DNA of 64,000 nt from Chamaecyparis obtusa (GCA_027943335.1 BSBK01002934.1:41001-105000); one strand, 5' to 3'; shown: positions 11,931 to 23,908, numbered from the stretch's first letter. Numbers and translations are program-made. The notes: a model not told the origin generated them from the letters alone.

Positions 11931-12977
11931 TTGACTTCAAAGCCATGCAATCTAATGGTAATAGTAATATCATAATTTGACATACTATCAGAAATACTTC
12001 CTAAATAGACTATTCAATCTTATAAGAGATGGATTCATGAGAACTATTATTTATGAAATATGAGTCAATGACTTTAATTAAAAAAATTACACAATCTAAT
12101 TCTTGTAAAAATATCAAAATTTGACACATTGAAAATACCTTCCAAAAGTATCGTTAATTGATTAATATGAATCACTACTCATGAAATATAATTTTATAAA
12201 CCTAATCTAAAAACTACACAATAAAAATCTTAATAGCAATATTGTAAGAAACTATTCCCAAAAGCAAGCCTAACAAAATTTGATGAAAATAATTTTTGTT
12301 TCACTAAACTTTGACATTCACAACTTCCTCTTTTATTATAATAAGAAAAAAAATGTCTTTTTAGATATACCTCATGAACCATACTCGAATAATCGATCAT
12401 TTTTCTTCTCAAAAACATATTTGCAGAGCCTGCTTCTTTTACTTGTTTGTACTTTTATCTCTCTGATGGAAAGGGTTCCTTCAGGAAACATTTTTCCAAG
12501 TTCACTGCTTGAGATATTTGAGGAGGGTTCCCCTGCTTGAGTATCCATCCAACCCATATTCGAGTAGTTCTACAATTGCACAGTCTAAATTAATAATACT
12601 GACAATTGAATGACGAATGATGATACATAGAATTGATATAAATTAATCCTAAAAACACTAAAACATTATTAATATATTTATATTTCATAAATAAAATTGA
12701 TATAAAAGATCTGGAAAGATACATTAAAAAATAGAAAAAAAGTAATTTATAATAGAAGGAAACTTAAATTGCTAATTTAAAAAAAAACAAGAGTCTTAAA
12801 TCTTATCATTTTGTTTCATTATCATCCATAAGTACACACCTCTAGCATAATAATTATATTTTACCACCCATAAAATGAAAAAAAGATTTTCACAAGAGAA
12901 ATTGAAGCTAGATTATAAAAATGAACCATCTTATTGGAAACTGGAACTGTTATCATACCCAAAAGGACTACAAAATT
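11931..12977. other. CACTA internal AT-rich segment, no clear gene
   Basis: AT-rich sequence with a partial internal repeat (11,945-12,130 and 12,130-12,235) related to 54,340-54,440. A minus-strand open stretch at 12372-12557 (MFPEGTLSIREIKVQ) could be another captured exon, but no splice signal or family supports it. Confidence 0.4.
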
Positions 12978-13110
12978 TCACCTTATCATACCCAGATTGT
13001 TGCTTTTCCTGGCGGAGGGAAATTTGATCAGTAAAATTGACACAGAGTATGTTGTCTCCATTGTCATGCTGGATAACAAAACACCAACTTTAATGGGCAT
13101 GTACTGTCCC
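12978..13110 (-). pseudogene. Captured exon, copy 2
   Basis: About 94% like 10144-10265 by eye, with the same open frame (MPIKVGVLLSSMTMETTYSV). After the boundary the donor base context differs (AAG|GTGAAA). Its right side joins array sequence and then the LTR-like segment at 13143. Confidence 0.45.
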
Positions 13111-13142
13111 TTGTGTAATTGCCACTTGAATGCATTGCTATT

Positions 13143-13640
13143 TGATGCAGGGGCATCCCTAATGCAAGCCAAAGACACCATGATTGAAGGAAGTTGCCAT
13201 GAAGCCAAGGAGTCAAATCCTATCAATTGGAACATAAGATTTTCACCTTGGAGCTTTGAAGGATTGACTGGTGAAAGGTCCTTTTGATTGACAAATCAGA
13301 GTCTTTTTGAATGACAAATCAGAGTCTTTTTGAATGACAATAAATTAGAATAGGAGTTTTAGATGTTTTCTTGGTTTGTAATAAATATTAAGGATTGATT
13401 TTATCTCCTTATAAACATCCACTTGTTGGACACAAGACCCCTTGGTGACTTATAAACCTTGGGCATCTTTTGAGTCCTTGGATGAAATGAGCATAGTAAG
13501 TGTTTATTAGGTGTCTTTTAGATGTTGTTAAGAAGTTTGAAGGTCCAAAATAAATTTAATAAGGTTCCTAAAGTTTCACATTACATAATTATTGTGACCA
13601 TTTTACTGTAAGATTTGTAAGTACATGTAAATTAATAACT
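13143..13640 (+). repeat. LTR-like fragment related to the gypsy family
   Basis: Begins TGATGCAGGGGCATCCC, close to the reverse complement of the gypsy LTR end in this window (TGATGCAGGAGCATCC), and interrupts an array unit after GCATTGCTAT. It contains two and a half copies of TGACAAATCAGAGTCTTTT and TATA-like CTTATAAAC. The right end and a target duplication were not found. Confidence 0.4.
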
Positions 13641-13657
13641 ATCAAATGATAAAATAC

Positions 13658-14938
13658 CTGGAACAATCATTGCCAACATAATGTGCTCCCTCTTTATTGA
13701 CATCCACGGAGGAATGTTATTGTTGATAACAAAAATAGGCCACACCGAGCAAACAGATCTCATCTCTCCAAATGGATTGACACCATCCACTGCCAATGAA
13801 AGCCTGAGATTATGAGGTTCTTCTTTGAAGTGTTGCCACTTTTCCTCTATGTGCATAAATGCCGAACCATCCGCAGGGATTCGAATAATGTCATCTCAAC
13901 TTCTATTGCGTGCATGGTAATCCATAAATTGTGCCAAGCTAGTACACCTGAATAATTATCGCATCCGTGGAATAATGGGGATGTAACGAAGAACCTTGTG
14001 AGGCACCTTTTTTGTTATTCGATCTGTTCGATATCTACTCGTATGACATACAGGGCATTGTGTTGCAAATTCATGTTCTTTATAATATATAATATGATCA
14101 TTGGGACAAGCATGTATTGCTTGATACTCCATTCCAATATCTTTCATAATAGCAGATAATTCTCGATATGAGTGAGGTAGAATATTTGATGGTGGTAACA
14201 AAAACTCGCCTATCAATCTACAGCAAAAAATATAAGTTGTTAATATAAACAATATTAGTGGTACATTATTCACCCTTTGTTAACTATAAAGACATATATG
14301 ACATACCTTAACATACGTGACATTGTTATGTTGGATAAACCATTCATAACCTTCAAGTTCAACAACAACAATACAGCAGAGAGAAGAGTTGTTTGGGAGT
14401 CTTTGTATAGGGGCTCGTATGCCTTCTCAAGTAGAGGTACATCGAGGCTATCATCATCATCATGATCAGATCCGCTTGGACTAAATGTGTCATGGATCAA
14501 TGTATTTATACCATCATCTTCAATTGTGTTTTCTGGCACATGATCGTCATCTTCCATGGGATCATTATCTTCACCTTGGATATTCGCACCCCCATGTTCC
14601 TCCATATCATGTACTTCCCTAGGGAGATCAACCTATATAAAATTGATTAACATAAATAAACCATGATCTTCAACTCATCATCAAGTGATTTCATATGTAT
14701 ATAAATTATTAAAATGATATAATGAACAACTTACCAGTGGATGATAGTCATGCCCCCCTTCAATGTGACCATTCTCCCTACAATGTCTCTTAACTATTTT
14801 GATTAGCAGTCTTCTACAGTTTAAGCCCTTACAAATTTTGCAGGGACAATAACATTTTCCATCACCTTTTCTTTTCAAGTTAGACCACAATCTAGCGATT
14901 GTCTCCCTATTTTGTTCTTCACTTATATTATCTAACAT
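13658..14938 (-). pseudogene. CACTA transposase (TNP2-like), 5' part only
   Basis: Three exons on the minus strand: 14735-14938, 14307-14632, 13658-14217. They have GT-AG junctions (CTG|GTAAGT, TATAG|GTT, AAG|GTATGT, GTAG|ATT) whose phases agree. Exon 1 has the transposase-associated pattern CPCKICK and a late His-rich HIEGGHDYH. Exon 2 is acidic. Exon 3 has the Transposase_21 signatures QCPVCHTSRYR, KVPHKVLRYIP, LSLAVDGVNPFG and NIPPWMSIKREH. Exon 3 carries TAA and TGA codons between 13.86 and 13.96 kb. After the donor at 13657 none of the remaining transposase can be found leftward, so the 3' half is deleted. Confidence 0.88.
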
Positions 14939-15039
14939 GATCGTTCTTCGCAGGAAGCAAAAATTGGGCTATGAAAACTTCGGTCTACAACTTTCAGTGA
15001 CTAAGCAAAATTGTCAAAAGTACACAAATCTTCTTAGAC

Positions 15040-15720
15040 CTAGTTAAATCCTTTAATATTTTAAAAGTCTAGTTAAAATATACATTAGATTAAAAAATAT
15101 ACAATTTTCATGCATGAGCGCGCGGCTACGACTAGTGCAATGGTCTTCTTGCTTAGCTCTAGAAGCTCTCTAGCAATCAAAACATATAAGCTACAAGGCA
15201 AGACATATTACATGACATGGCAAAAGGATTAAAATATACATTAGATTAAAATATATACAATTTTCAAACTTGAGTGCGCAGCTATAACTCGTGCAATGGT
15301 CTTCTTGCTTAGCTCTAGAAGCTCTACAGCAATCAAAACATATAAGCTATTAGAATTCATTAACTTTCTGTAATTGGAAAACTCTATTTGATATTAGACC
15401 GTAAACTACTACTATTCTCTCCATAAGAACTAAGTACAAAATTCTTTCAAGTTCACATCCATGATTCCCTTTAGATTAAAATATACAGCAAAAATAAGCT
15501 AAAAGTCTAGTTAAAATATACATTACATTAAAAAATATACAATTTTCAAACCTGAGAGCATGGCTATAACTCGTGCAATGGTCTTCTTGCTTAGCTTTAG
15601 AAGCTCTCCAGCAATCAAAACATATAAGCTACAAGGCCTAATAGCAATTTCAAAACAAGGGTCATCAAAAGAACCAAAAACAATGTGTGCAAACAATACC
15701 TTGTGAAGTGGTATAGACAA
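15040..15720. repeat. Three direct repeats upstream of the transposase
   Basis: GTGCAATGGTCTTCTTGCTT followed by AGC(T)TTAGAAGCTCT and AGCAATCAAAACATATAAGC occurs at about 15,135, 15,290 and 15,575, each preceded by ATACAATTTTCA and followed by variable spacers. Their position 5' of the transposase start suggests promoter or 5' UTR sequence; this is inference. Confidence 0.65.
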
Positions 15721-15721
15721 T

Positions 15722-17723
15722 TAGAAGATGCTACTATGTGCTAGGGAACTTCTTAGAACTGTTGGTATATTCTTACAACTTGTTACACCTGGGATATTCT
15801 TCTTTGTAGATGCTACTGTGTGCCGTGGTCCAAACGGGCCCATAAATGTGGTTGAATAGCAATACATTCAAGTGGCAATTACACAAGGGACAGTCACTAT
15901 GAGATATCCTCATGTGTGACTATCCTTGTCACAAATGAGGACATCTCACAGTGACTGTCCCTTGTGTAATTGCCACTTGAATGAGGTCAGTCACTGTAAA
16001 GACAACATGATAATGTACACATACAATGAGTGTACATTATCATGTTGTCTTTACAGTGGCTGCCCTCATGTTGTATATTCTTCTCTATAGATGCTCCTAC
16101 GTGATAGGGAACTTCTTAGAACTGTTGGTATATTCTTACAACTAGTTACACCTGGGATATTCTTCTCTATAGATGCTACTATGTGCCGTGGTCCAAATGG
16201 GCCCATAAATGTGGTTGAATAGCAATATATTCAAGTGGCAATTACACAAGGGACAGTCACTGTGAGATGTCCTCATGTGTGACTATCCTTGTCACAAATG
16301 AGGACATCTCACAGTGACTGTCCCTTGTGTAATTTCCACTTGAATGAGGATAGTCACTGTAAAGACAACATGATAATGTACACATACAATGAGTGTACAT
16401 TATCATGTTGTCTTTATAGTGGCTGCCCTCATGTTGTATATTCTTCTCTGTAGATGCTACTATGTGCTAGGGAACTTCTTAGAACTATTGGTATATTCTT
16501 ACAACTTGTTACACCTAGGATATTCTTCTCTGTAGATGCTACTGTGTGCTGTGGTCCAAATGGGCCCATAAATGTGGTTGAATAGCAATACATTCAAGTG
16601 GCAATTACACAAGGGACAGTCACTGTGAGATGTCCTCTTGTGTGACTATCCTTGTCACAAATGAGGACATCTCACAGTGACTGTCCCTTGTGTAATTGCC
16701 ACTTGAATGAGGACAGTCACTGTAAAGACAACATGATAATGTACACAAGTACCATGAAGTTAGTTGCAAGTTAGGGCTGTTTCATTGCATACCCGAAACA
16801 ATGAAGATGTTATGGTCCACAAAATGTTTGTGCTTGAAAGATGAACAAATAAAATTAAACTTCTAAATAACCAAAGCCACTAACAATAAATTCAACACAG
16901 ATATGTCCTCATTTCTGGGTATTTTAGCTCTGTAACAGCTGAATACCAGATTACATAATAATGACAAAAGAAAAATAAACCCAACGTACTCAGAAATTGT
17001 AGCTGTGATTTCATGGAGGGAATCTCTCTCGGCACTGTTGAAAATACAAATGACAACATTTCTCTACATTATCATGTTGCCTTTACAGTGACTGTCCCTT
17101 GTGTAATTGCCACTTGAATAGAAATGACAACTTTTTTTTTTTGCACTTATATCCCGACCAACATAAGGTCCATTTGTAATACAACATGATAATGTACACT
17201 TACAGTGAGTGTACATTATCATGTTGTCCTTAGAGTGACTATCCTCATTTGTTGAAGAAGAAAAGCATTAATGTGGATGAATAACAATACATTCAAGTGG
17301 CAATTACACAAGGGACAGTCACTATGAGATGTCCTCTTTTGTGACTATCCTTACAGTGAGTGTACATTATCATGGTGTCTTTAGAGTGACTGTCCTCATT
17401 TGTTGAAGAAGAAAATCATTAATGTGGTTCAATAGCAATACATTCAAGTTGCAATTACACAAGGGACAATCACTGTGAGATGTCCTCATGTGTGACTGTC
17501 CTTGTCACAAATGAGGACATCTCACAATGACTATCCCTTGTGTAATTCAAGTGGCAATTACACAAGGGACAGTCACTATGAGATGTCCTCATTTGTGACT
17601 ATCCTTACAATGAGTGTACATTATCATGTTGTCTTTAGAGTGACTGTCCTCATTTGTTGAAGAAGAAAAGCATTAATGTGGTTCAATAGCAATACATTCA
17701 AGTGGCAATTACACAAGGGACAA
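15722..17723. repeat. CACTA right arrays, inverted relative to the left arrays
   Basis: Three higher-order units (starting near 15722, 16080 and 16440), each with the GGAACTTCTTAGAAC...GTGGTCCAAA segment, a CAAGTGGCAATTACAC/GTGTAATTGCCACTTG foldback and a GTACATTATCATG foldback. The unique segment inverted relative to 10.93-11.25 kb follows, then further short units to the solo LTR. Confidence 0.85.
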
Positions 17724-18148
17724 TGTCATGAGCCGTGACATATTGAACTTAGTATAATAATAAAATGATTAGATGATATATAATAATCTATTATTAACGG
17801 TATATAACAATAATATATAATTATTATCAAAAGATAATAATAATATATAGTTAGCATAATAAGTAATATGTTAATTAAATAATATTAAAATATTAATAAA
17901 TAATATAATTATGATTATAATTATAATATAAATTAATAATAAATAATTATTAATAAATTATATATATTATATTATAATAATATATTAAGTAATAATATTA
18001 AATCAATTATTGATATAATAATTTTAATATATAAATAATATTAATAAACCTCTCAATATAAAACAATATGTTATCACTATAATAATATTTATTATAATAT
18101 TATTAATATTACTAACATCATTAATTATAATATTTAATAATAACAATA

Positions 18149-18201
<53 letters not shown>

Positions 18202-19771
18202 GTTTAAAGCAATATCGAATATCTGTAATCGATATACAGCTACATTAAACATCTGCATTATCTATCACAATGAGGAATGAAGAAGTGATACAACAATCAC
18301 TAGTCATTACACATCGATACCATGAGAGGATGATTAATGAACCAAATACTATGAAGTCAAGATCAACATGATATGAATAAGGGATAGGTCGCTATGTGTT
18401 TCAGAAGATGTATTGATAAGCAAGAAGGATAACCATTCATATATTATAAATAATCATTAATTGCACAAGTTTAGACAATGACATATCCGATAAAGCAATA
18501 TCAAACATGAAGACCCGCTAGCAAATATGCACCATCACTTCCTATGTTATCATGACAATAACATAAACTAGATTGAATTCTACTATCTATATCAATAGAC
18601 ACCACATAGGAGGATATCGACTAAAGGATTGAAAGATTATCGATTGTCTGAGATAAACCACATCTTGTAGAAACACAAAAGCATCAGTGATTATATCACA
18701 AGCTATTGATGAATGAGGCATCAGTCATGGATAATAAGTACAATGTATCCTTAAGTATTAACAAGAATGGAAGTCAATTTGAAGATCAAACTCCATTACC
18801 AGCAATCAACCAATAAATGGACAATTATCAGAAAATGATATCGACTTATATTAGAGTAGAAAGATTGGATATAATCATAACAATATGGGATAAGGCAAGA
18901 GTTAATATCGATTGACTAAATACTAATGATAGTTAGACCAAACTAATACAAACACAATGGATGTTAACTACTGGTTGCACTACCAATTAGGGAAGATTAC
19001 CTTCATAAAAAGATTTGATATTGAGTCAATCTGGGAGTTATCTATGATCAGAAAATAATGAAATAATATTATGTGAACTATCAGATTATGGAAAGGTGTG
19101 ATTAAAAAAGGGACATGGAGGAAGAAACAAGACACGTCTCATTCATAGCATCTCTTCATTTGTTAAAGACAATATAAGAATGCATTCTCGTCAGTCACTC
19201 AAGGCATCATTAGAACTTTATTTACTTATCCATATTTGGATATACTCAATAGAGCATCTGCCTTTGGCAGTTTGGTTTCAAGTTTATCATTGCAGATCAG
19301 AGACAACACCATGATTGCACAGATAGAAAGGATAGTCAGAAACAGCATCAATATTTGAAGTTGCAAGCATATAATTTAGAATCTGAAATAGCAACATATC
19401 ACTCATAGCGATATTACACATTTGCATAATTACATCATCATATCAGACACAACAAATACATTGCTGTAAGCAATACTTATTGATTGTATATTGATATTGT
19501 TTATATCAGACATAGCATCATTATACTATCACTATAAGTGATAGGAAACATCATATTCATAGCATATTTCATATCATTATATCCGATAGTGCTATTAAAC
19601 ATATTGGTATCAATATCATCTTGCACACATATTGTGATTGAATCTGAAATAGTGGTTGATATCTTAAGTAACCTCCATTACTTAGTTTAATTGTAAGTAT
19701 CTGATAGAGTAAGTCTGAGAAGTGGAGTAGTTGTTCCTATTTTCCAAGTTAGCCAAAAAGGGGACATTACA
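17724..19771. mobile_element. Solo LTR, 2,048 bp, nested in the CACTA array
   Basis: Begins TGTCATGAGCC, ends GGGGACATTACA, and is flanked by the 5-bp direct repeat GACAA (17719-17723; 19772-19776). The array unit reads through if the insert and one GACAA are removed (GGGACAATCACTG). TG...CA ends and a 5-bp duplication fit an LTR retrotransposon. No primer site, gag or pol was seen inside, so it is best read as a solo LTR left by LTR-LTR recombination. An internal-less TRIM or LARD derivative is the alternative. Orientation is undetermined. Confidence 0.85.
18154..18200. repeat. (AAT)n microsatellite
   Basis: About 15 uninterrupted AAT units inside the very AT-rich first 480 bp of the solo LTR. 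Confidence 0.95.
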
Positions 19772-20718
19772 GACAATCACTGTGAGATGTCCTCATGTGT
19801 GAATGTCCTTGTCACAAATGAGGACATCTCACAATGACTGTCCCTTGTGTAATTCAAGCGGCAATTACACAAGGGACAGTCACTATGAGATGTCCTCATT
19901 TATGACTGTCCTTACAGTGAGTGTACATTATCATGTTGTCTTTAGAGTGACTGTCCTCATTTGTTGAAGAAGAAAAGCATTAATGTGGTTCAATAGCAAT
20001 ACATTCAAGTGACAATTACACAAGGGACAATCACTATGAGATGTCCTCATGTGTGACTATCCTTGTCACAAATGAGGACATCTCACAATGACTGTCCCTT
20101 ATGTAATTCAAGCAGAAATTACACAAGGGATAGTCACTGTGAGATGTCCTCATTTGTGACTGTCCTTACAGTGAGTGTACATTATCATGTTGTCTTTAGA
20201 GTGACTGTCCTCATTTGTTGAAGAAGAAAAGCATTATTGTGGTTCAATAACAATACATTCAAGTGGCAATTACACAAGGGACAATCACTGTGAGATGTCC
20301 TCATGTGTGACTGTCCTTGTCACAAATGAGGACATCTCACAATGACTGTCCCTTGTGTAATTCAAGCAGCAATTACACAAGGGACAGTCACTGTGAGATG
20401 TCCTCATTTGTGACTATCCTTACAGTGAGTGTACATTATCATGTTGTCTTTAGAGTGACTGTCCTCATTTGTTGAAGAAGAAAAGCATTAATGTGGTTCA
20501 ATAGCAATACATTCAAGTGGCAATTACACAAGGGACAGTCACTGTGAGATGTCCTCATTTGTGACTGTCCTTACAGTGAGTGTACATTATCATGTTGTCT
20601 TTAGAGTGACTGTCCTCATTTGTTGAAGAAGAAAAGCATTAATGTGGTTCAATAGCAATACATTCAAGTGGCAATTACACAAGGGACAATCGATCACTGT
20701 GAGATGTCCTCATGTGTG
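19772..20718. repeat. CACTA right array, part 2
   Basis: Continuation of the array split by the solo LTR. Units of about 150 and 256 bp contain GTGAGTGTACATTATCATG at 20171, 20427 and 20577, with GAAGAAGAAAAGCATTA and CACAAGGGACA blocks between. Confidence 0.85.
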
Positions 20719-22200
20719 ACCTTTGTGAAGGCAAGTGCCAATTTGTACCCAAGTTACCAATATTGTGGCAAAAGTGGGAATGAAGCATTTAGGGGTCAAA
20801 TTGGGCAAAGAAGTGTAGAAGTGTCCTATGTGAGGTCTAAATAGCCTAACTAAGTCATGGTTAGGGTCTTATGGTGTTTGAACAATAAGTTTTGAACCAA
20901 AATCCCAAAGGTTGTAACAAGTTGTCAATGTTGTCATTCACAACATTGACAACATTTGTGCAAGGGAGCATTTTCGAGTAGGATGGTTATGTAACAATAT
21001 GAAACCATTGAATTAGGCATCAGATCAACTATAAGAGGCCTCCATCAATCTGTGCAAAAGGTTGGGGGGAAAAACATTTGGAATTAAGAAGATTTGTAGA
21101 GTAACACAGTTTTAGTGAATTCTTGAGTTTTTTTGTTTCTTTGTTTTCAGTTGATTAATGGATTAGATAGCTCGCAGTGTCTATTGGAAAAGTTAGTACA
21201 AGTTATTTTTTTATTCTGTGTTGTGTTTTTTTTGAGTTTTGAAGCATTCCAACTAGTTTGTTAATTCTTTTGTTAAGTACCCTATCATTGGTTTGAACCA
21301 GGCAGGTTGAACAAATGGAGTCTTAGCTCATCATTCCATTGTCAATTTTGTACAGGCTCTTGGAATGGGTGAGGAGACTCCATGTACTATATGTTTGGAA
21401 GGAGGGGCCCTAGGAAGCTCATTTTCTATGTTTGCAATGATGTCCTAGGTGAGTCAGTTGAGCACAGTTAGGGATGACAAATCATTACAAGAAGATTACA
21501 ACAAGTTGAATGCATTGGTTGCTTCAACTAAAATCTCATGGAGAGGTAGACACACATCTAAAGAAGCCAAAATTCAAATTAGAAGATTGGGTGAGTTTCT
21601 TTGGCTGCTAAGAAAACAAACTCTTAGTCAGACTGTCCAAGTTGTGTCAAAATACTTGTTTTCAGGCATGGCTGTAGCAGTTGGTGTACAAAAAATCTAG
21701 GAGGAGAAGACCTTAGATATCTTGGAGTTCTCAATAAAGGGCATCTGAATCCTAAGCCCTTTAGGTGGCTTAATATAAACAAAAAGGCTTGACAAAGGCC
21801 TAATTGCTAGCAGCCTATTTTTGGGTGCAATTGGCATGGTTTGATGAACCGGATTGAAGTAATGATGAAAAGTATAGGTGAAGGAGTAATATTGAAACCA
21901 ATAGAGGTCCTAGTGGCCAACCTCTCCATGGAGTAAAGTTCTAGTTGAATGTGTTTCAATTTGTGAAGACAAGACTAGGAGTGTCCTAGTAGCTAGATTG
22001 GTATTGAGCAGAGTTCGTTGTATTTCTTGTTGGTGTGCACTAGTTGAAGGAGTGGGATCTTGGGTAGAGATACCTAAAGAGTGTAGGGATAGTTAAGTAC
22101 CCTATCAAGTCAAAACATTGGCCTAAAGAGACCCTAGTGAAGGATAGGGAGTGAGCAAGACAAAGTGTTACATCAATTAACAAGATCATTTTTTGGTAAT
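20719..22200. other. Non-array segment in CACTA, probable unresolved insertion
   Basis: Array sequence stops at CATGTGTGACC and resumes at GTGTACATTATC. The segment between is unique in the window. It holds a promoter-like ACTATAAGAGGCC near 21030, a TTTTCAG acceptor-like site near 21150, and an 83-codon open stretch at 21449-21700 of no known family. No target duplication or terminal repeats were found, so the element type is unknown. Confidence 0.4.
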
Positions 22201-23754
22201 TGTGTACATTATCATGTTGTCTTTACAGTGACTGTCCTCATTTGTTGAAGAAGAAAAGCATTAATGTGGTTCAATAGCAATACATTCAAGTGGAAATTAC
22301 ACAAGGGAATATCACTATGAGATGTCCTAAGTGTGACTATCCTTGTCACAAATGAGGACATCTCACAGTGACTGTCCCTTGTGTAATTGCCACTTGAATG
22401 AGGACAGTCACTGTAAAGACAACATGATAATGTACACAAGTACCGTGAAGGTAGTCGCAAGTTAGGGCTATTTCATTGCATACCTGAAACAATGAAGACA
22501 TTACAGTCCACAAAACATTTGTGCTTGAAAGATGAACAAATAAAATTAAACTTCTAAATAACCAAAGCTGCTAACAATAAATTCAACATAGATATGTTCT
22601 CATTTCTGGGTATTTTAGCTCTGTAACAGCTGAATACCAGATTACATAATAATGACAAAAGAAAAATAAACCCAACGTACTCAGAAATTGTAGCTGTGAT
22701 TTCACGGAGGGAATCTCTCTCGGCGCTGTTGAAAACACAAATGACAACGTTCTTGTTTTTTTTGCCCTTATATCCCGATGTGATTTCACGGAGGGTTACG
22801 CTGCTGTTGAAAACACAAATGACAACGTTCCTTTTTTTTTTTGCCCTTATATCCCGACAACATCGCAATTGCAAGTTAGGGTTGTTTCACTGCATACCTG
22901 AAACAATGAAGACGTTATGGTCCACAAAACATTTGTGCTTGAAAGATGAACAAATAAAATTAAACTTCTAAATAACCAAAGCCGCTAACAATAAATTCAA
23001 CATAGATATGTCCTCATTTCTGGGTATTTTAGCTCTCTAACAGCTGAATACCAGATTACATAATAATGACAAAAGAAAAATAAACCCAACGTACTCAGAA
23101 ATTGTAGCTGTGATTTCACGGAGGGAATCTCTCTCGGCGCTGTTGAAAACACAAATGACAACGTTCTTGTTTTTTTTTCCCTTATATCCCGATGTGATTT
23201 CACGGAGGGTTACGGTGCTGTTGAAAACACAAATGACAACGTTGCTTTTTTTTTTTGCCCTTATATCCCGACAACATCGCAATTGCAAGTTAGGGCTGTT
23301 TCACTACATACCTGAAACAATGAAGACGTTACGGTCCACAAAACATTTGTGCTTGAAAGATGAACAAATAAAATTAAACTTCTAAATAACCAAAGCCGCT
23401 AACAATAAATTCAACATAGATATGTCCTCATTTCTGGGTATTTTAGCTCTCTAACAGCTGAATACCAGATTACATAATAATGACAAAAGAAAAATAAACC
23501 CAACGTACTCAAAAATTGTAGCTGTGATTTCACAGAGGGTTACGGTGCTGTTGAAAACACAAATGACAACGTTCTTGTTTTTTTTGCCCTTATATCCCGA
23601 TGTGATTTCACGGAGGGTTACGACACTGTTGAAAACACAAATGACAACGTTCTTGTTTTTTTTGCCCTTATATCCTGATGTGATTTCGCAGAGGGTTACG
23701 ACACTGTTGAAAACACAAATGACAACGTTCCTTTTTTTTTTTGTCCTTATATCC
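22201..23754. repeat. CACTA right array, part 3, and 414-bp tandem repeat
   Basis: 22201-22440 is array sequence. A 414-bp unit then repeats: the anchor ACCAAAGC(T/C)GCTAAC is at 22561, 22975 and 23389. Each unit carries one to three about 80-bp sub-repeats (GTGATTTCACGGAGGG...GCCCTTATATCCCGA). A further copy at 25780 is due to the larger duplication. Apparent short reading frames here are repeat-derived and not credible genes. Confidence 0.88.
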
Positions 23755-23905
23755 CGACAACGTCGCAATTTGCGACATTGCCAAATGTATTGTCATCGCA
23801 ATTGCGACGGTGTCGGGCTATATTTGAAAAAAAAAAGCCAAAACCGCATGACATTTGCCTTTCATCGCAAATTGCCATTGCAATTTCACCCCAAATGTAT
23901 TAGTG
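23755..23905. repeat. CACTA right subterminal repeats and TIR
   Basis: CGTCGCAATTTGCGACATTG, CATCGCAATTGCGACGG and CGCAAATTGCCATTGCAATT variants match the left subterminal motif, and the TIR ends in TAGTG at 23905. The same region recurs at 26146-26296. Confidence 0.85.
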
Positions 23906-23908
23906 AGT

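Larger units (their letters stand above)
8462..23905 (-). mobile_element. CACTA (En/Spm, CMC) transposon with nested insertions
   Basis: Left end CACTAATACATTTAGGGG and right end CCCCAAATGTATTAGTG are inverted repeats with one interior indel. Both flanks carry AGT (8459-8461; 23906-23908), and the gypsy sequence resumes exactly behind it. CACTA termini plus a 3-bp duplication define this superfamily. Strand is given by the transposase. The element is about 15.4 kb including a 2,048-bp solo LTR. The transposase lacks its 3' half, so this copy is probably non-autonomous. A second copy of the right end sits at 26296 after a tandem duplication, with the same AGT. Confidence 0.93.

Noticed and set aside
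13632..14938. Transposase fragments considered as three independent small genes
   Set aside because: GT-AG junctions with matching phases and motif order fit one TNP2 transposase.
22554..23768. Several 68-164-residue frames on both strands (for example KKNKNVVICVFNS repeats)
   Set aside because: They follow the 414-bp and 80-bp tandem repeats and appear wherever the repeat lacks stops; no family motif or splice context.
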